From: Candidatus Thorarchaeota archaeon
GTDB taxonomy: Archaea > Asgardarchaeota > Thorarchaeia > Thorarchaeales > Thorarchaeaceae
Assembly (NCBI GenBank): GCA_004524445.1
Contig: SDNP01000012.1
Coordinates: 16,145-80,144, forward strand
DNA length: 64,000 nucleotides
Reading direction: 5' to 3'
Shown piece after piece: positions 60,875 to 64,000 of the stretch; position 1 is the stretch's first letter; every line of letters begins with the position of its first letter. The position numbers and the translations under genes were made by a program. Under the pieces are notes generated by a model. It was not told where the DNA came from. It saw only the letters and a program-made list of their open reading frames with translations, and ran no database searches.

Positions 60875-62239
60875 GTGCATTTCACTTTGGATTTCAAAGG
60901 ACTTGGTACTATCCTCGTATTGGTTCTGGCCATTGGCTGCTCGGGGCCTATTGTCTATCCAGCACACAATGGTACAGCTATAGCATCAGAGAATCCCAGC
61001 AATATTATTCTGATGATCGGAGACGGGATGGGATTCAACTACACAGATCTTGCTCGGCTCGTGGAGTATGGAACGACACGGAATTTGACAATGATGCAAT
61101 TGCCAACCCAGCTATCATCAGAAACGCTTAATGTGGATGGCGAAATTACAGATTCAGCAGCCGCTGGCACTGCCATTGCAACCGGAGAAAAAACAAAAAA
61201 TCGCATGATTTCGATTGCACCAAATGGAACAATACTTCCTACTATTCTTGAGATGGCGCAGAGCATAGGAAAAGCGACAGGAGTAGTGTCTACGAGTTAC
61301 ATTCAACACGCAACTCCTGCTTCATTCATGTCACATGTAGACAACCGAGGTGACTATGCAGAAATCACTCGACAAATTGTTGAAAGCAGCGATGTCGATG
61401 TCTTATTGGGTGGCGGATATTCCTTTTTCTCCGATAGCCAGATTCTATCAATGCAACAAAAGGGATACTCAATTCTTAGAAATCGTACTAGTCTCTTAGA
61501 AGTAAATGCTATTCCAATCTTGGGTCTATTTGCTGATGGACATATGGATAATGAACAGGCACGGGACTTGGAAACAATCCCCTCGCTTGCAGAGATGACT
61601 AACAAATCCATTCAGCTATTATCGCGAGATCAAGATGGATTCTTCTTGATGGTAGAGGGAAGCCAAATCGATTTTGCGGGACATGATAATGACAAGGTAG
61701 ATGGTGCGCTTGAAACCATAGCTTTTGATGCCGCAGTGAAAGTAGCACTGGACTTCGTTACCACCCAAGATAATACCCTCCTAATTGTAACAGCTGATCA
61801 CGAAACAGGGGGCTTGTCTGTTCACGGGAACACTCTTTCAGAGGAATTGCCTTCGGATGTGTCTGGAGCCGGTGAAAAACGAAACCTCCGAATTGAGCGA
61901 GCTAATAATGTCACTGTATCTTGGTCCTCTGATTATCATACTGCATCACCTGTTCCTATATTCGGACTTGGTCCAGAGTTTTCAATATTCCAAAATGACA
62001 CCACCATAGACAACACCAAGCTGTTTTCAGAAATGCGATTATTCTTCGGGACTGAATCCTATGAATATTGCTCTGAAACAACTGAAACTTCTGAAACAGA
62101 AGAGACAACTGATGCGGACACAGGAACCACAACACCACCTCCAGTTCAGTTCCCAACTACTACACTTTGGGCACTGGCAATCCTTATTCCAATTCCTATA
62201 ATTATCATCATATTCTTGCTAAGGAGAAGGTATAGTTAG
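60875..62239 (+). CDS. Secreted, membrane-anchored alkaline phosphatase
   Basis: LMIGDGMGFNYTDLA, ITDSAAAGTAIATGEKTKN, TADHETGG; C-terminal Thr-rich linker and TM. Confidence 0.92.
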   Translation: MHFTLDFKGLGTILVLVLAIGCSGPIVYPAHNGTAIASENPSNIILMIGDGMGFNYTDLARLVEYGTTRNLTMMQLPTQLSSETLNVDGEITDSAAAGTAIATGEKTKNRMISIAPNGTILPTILEMAQSIGKATGVVSTSYIQHATPASFMSHVDNRGDYAEITRQIVESSDVDVLLGGGYSFFSDSQILSMQQKGYSILRNRTSLLEVNAIPILGLFADGHMDNEQARDLETIPSLAEMTNKSIQLLSRDQDGFFLMVEGSQIDFAGHDNDKVDGALETIAFDAAVKVALDFVTTQDNTLLIVTADHETGGLSVHGNTLSEELPSDVSGAGEKRNLRIERANNVTVSWSSDYHTASPVPIFGLGPEFSIFQNDTTIDNTKLFSEMRLFFGTESYEYCSETTETSETEETTDADTGTTTPPPVQFPTTTLWALAILIPIPIIIIIFLLRRRYS

Positions 62240-62246
62240 TTCTCAA

Positions 62247-63371
62247 TCAGTCGTTGAAGTCTATCATAAATTCAGAAGAGGTTCTCCATGACTTTGAGTC
62301 CTCGTCATATGTTTCAGGCCATATGCCATAGACCTCAGTATTCTCATAGTCAATGAGAGAAACCATAAGATTGGAGCTATTGCGGTGGACGTAGTCTAAC
62401 ACTCGTGACATGTGCGAGGGTGGCAACCTGAGATACCAAAACAGGAAATCATCCTCGATTTTTAGTGTTGACCTGAATGGAATCGGATTGGATAGCATCT
62501 TAGCCTGCAATTCCAAAGAGAATCTCTCTTCTACGTTGGCTGTGAGAATAATGTTGCTATAGAGATCAAATGCCTCTGGGTCAATGAAGACGTGGTATCC
62601 TTGTATGAAGTGCTCCTGCAATATCCTGAGCCGTCGAGAAAACTCCTGTGATGTGAATTCTATGCCCCTTTTGGACAATTTGTCTATTATCTCCTTCTGT
62701 TTTCGTCGAGCTCCATGGACCATGTCGCTCAGAATATGCATGTCTTTCTTGGAGAGTAAGTCCAACATTGGCGTGCTCTGCTTAGGCTTCTTTACCGCAG
62801 GAATTTCGATATCCGATTCAATCCAAGAAGACCAATCAAAATCCCATGTGAAAGAATTGTTATCCCAATGTTCTAATCGTGCGATACTGAAGATGGGTTG
62901 CGTGTGGGAGGCAGGCAGTATCCAAAAACTATCAAGGTATTTCTTTTTGATTTTGGTTTCTAGCAGAGTCGTAAGTTGATTCTGGGTCCCAATCGGAATC
63001 CTGAATTGGGCGAACAGTCCCGGGATACCTCCGTAGGATCGTGCCCGATATTTCGTATAGGGATGTGCATCACAGAGCTGCTCTAGATTCATGATGGATT
63101 CATGATTATCAGTCTTGAGGAATACATCAAGTGTAAAGAGCCCCAAAGCCGCTTCGTCAAACTCTGGCACAACTCTGAAGAATTTCTTTGGAGATTCTTC
63201 TAATTTACCATCTAGCCATTTTAGGTATTTGGCCACTGTGGATCGGGAATAGTTAACTCGCTGAGACAAATCCTGAGTTGTTTCTAATGGACCTTCCTGC
63301 AAAGCCAGCAGCAAACTTAGATGTTTACCGGTCAGTCTGAACGTTTCCAATACACTACCCTCTGAAATCAA
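62247..63371 (-). CDS. HTH transcriptional regulator-like protein
   Basis: N-terminal ALQEGPLETTQDLSQRVNYSRSTVAKYLKWLDGKL; second HTH-like segment in the middle. Confidence 0.65.
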   Translation of the reverse strand: MISEGSVLETFRLTGKHLSLLLALQEGPLETTQDLSQRVNYSRSTVAKYLKWLDGKLEESPKKFFRVVPEFDEAALGLFTLDVFLKTDNHESIMNLEQLCDAHPYTKYRARSYGGIPGLFAQFRIPIGTQNQLTTLLETKIKKKYLDSFWILPASHTQPIFSIARLEHWDNNSFTWDFDWSSWIESDIEIPAVKKPKQSTPMLDLLSKKDMHILSDMVHGARRKQKEIIDKLSKRGIEFTSQEFSRRLRILQEHFIQGYHVFIDPEAFDLYSNIILTANVEERFSLELQAKMLSNPIPFRSTLKIEDDFLFWYLRLPPSHMSRVLDYVHRNSSNLMVSLIDYENTEVYGIWPETYDEDSKSWRTSSEFMIDFND

Positions 63372-63394
63372 GATTCTTACTGAAGTGTGTCCGG

Positions 63395-63865
63395 TTATAG
63401 CACTGTGACCTTGATATGGGGGTCACCTGTTCCAGAACCCGTAGGCGGGTCAAAGTCATAGCTGTCTGTTGTATAGCCATAGACAGATCCGCCAAAGGCT
63501 AATGCATCAATCAAGACGTTATACCAACCAGATTCCCAAGCTGAATCGAACCAAGTCAGGCGAATTCTGATTGTGTCAAATTTACCCACAAGTGTTACCA
63601 TCGCCAATAACTGAGCTCCAGATGGCAGAGTGAGAGTGAAATAGAAGTCTGTCTTTGAGGGGCTCTTATAGCCTTCAGTGACTTCACAGAGATACTCGAT
63701 TATTACGTCGTCTTCTTGCCCATCGCCATCAACGTCAGCATAATATGCATTCTCTATGGTTACTTGGAATCTGGAACTGACAGCAGAAACTCCTTGAACC
63801 ATCGATAAGAAAATCAGTGGTAGCAATGCAAGTGCTAAGAGCCTTGCTTTGTTTCCATATTTCAT
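63395..63865 (-). CDS. Secreted protein with one DxDGDG loop, unknown function
   Basis: Start revised to MKYGNKARLLALALLPLIFLSMVQGVSA (signal peptide); YYADVDGDGQEDDVIIEY. Confidence 0.65.
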   Translation of the reverse strand: MKYGNKARLLALALLPLIFLSMVQGVSAVSSRFQVTIENAYYADVDGDGQEDDVIIEYLCEVTEGYKSPSKTDFYFTLTLPSGAQLLAMVTLVGKFDTIRIRLTWFDSAWESGWYNVLIDALAFGGSVYGYTTDSYDFDPPTGSGTGDPHIKVTVL

Positions 63866-63886
63866 AGTTCGGGAAAATGTAAAGCA

Positions 63887-63898
63887 TCTTATATATGT
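63887..63898 (-). promoter_or_regulatory. TATA box for the 63395-63865 gene
   Basis: Minus strand ACATATATAAGATG, about 25 nt upstream of the ATG, suggesting a leaderless transcript. Confidence 0.55.
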
Positions 63899-63909
63899 CT
63901 TCGGAAAAT

Positions 63910-63941
63910 AAAAAAAGAGGGGATGAGGGAGACCCCTCATC
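63910..63941 (-). terminator. Intrinsic-type terminator of the gene entering from the right edge
   Basis: Perfect 8-bp stem gatgaggg-agac-ccctcatc followed on the minus strand by CCTCTTTTTTTATTTT. Confidence 0.75.
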
Positions 63942-64000
63942 AAATTGTAAAGGTTTCAGATGTTTCGACGTTAGCAGTTTCATCATATGTGTAACTGCTA
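63940..64000 (-). CDS. C-terminal fragment of a gene running off the right edge
   Basis: Minus strand ...SSYTYDETANVETSETFTI* ending just before the terminator. Confidence 0.5.
   Translation of the reverse strand, partial: SSYTYDETANVETSETFTI

Noticed and set aside
1-64000. Integrated virus, transposon or defence island
   Set aside because: No integrase, transposase, capsid/portal, restriction or CRISPR-associated genes recognised; content is metabolic, membrane and surface genes.

Overview
Archaeal chromosomal window, probably Asgard (Thorarchaeota-like). Lineage is inferred from gene content and TATA-type promoters, not proven. Coding is dense: about 43 supportable CDSs, with no rRNA, tRNA, CRISPR array or transposon seen. 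The most unusual region is a co-directional locus at 1962-16962. It contains an ABC-2 permease, an ABC ATPase with an extra N-terminal module, a 1454-aa subtilase-fold membrane protein, a second ABC ATPase, and a 2251-aa surface protein with about 66 hand-counted DxDxDG (thrombospondin-3-like) repeats plus a C-terminal TM anchor. The subtilase-fold protein has Asp and His motifs, but the nucleophile motif (RGDTTAASAAIVAG) and oxyanion motif (AAAGDDG) look degenerate. It also carries a GIFT/DUF4350-like region, a TM helix and a cytosolic tail, an architecture reminiscent of eukaryotic site-1 protease (MBTPS1). I propose this locus as the candidate undescribed system. Other content: DNA ligase-PolX pair, C1-folate cluster (Fhs, FolD, fused FtcD) next to a RuBisCO-like protein, AOR/Fe-ADH cluster, a GNAT fused to a very large beta-rich region, a 7TM protein with a possible longin/roadblock-like tail, two ABC-2 genes, and assorted metabolic enzymes. 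Two genes (FolD and the left-edge CDS) appear to start at CTG behind strong Shine-Dalgarno sequences. All family calls are by eye, without database searches.
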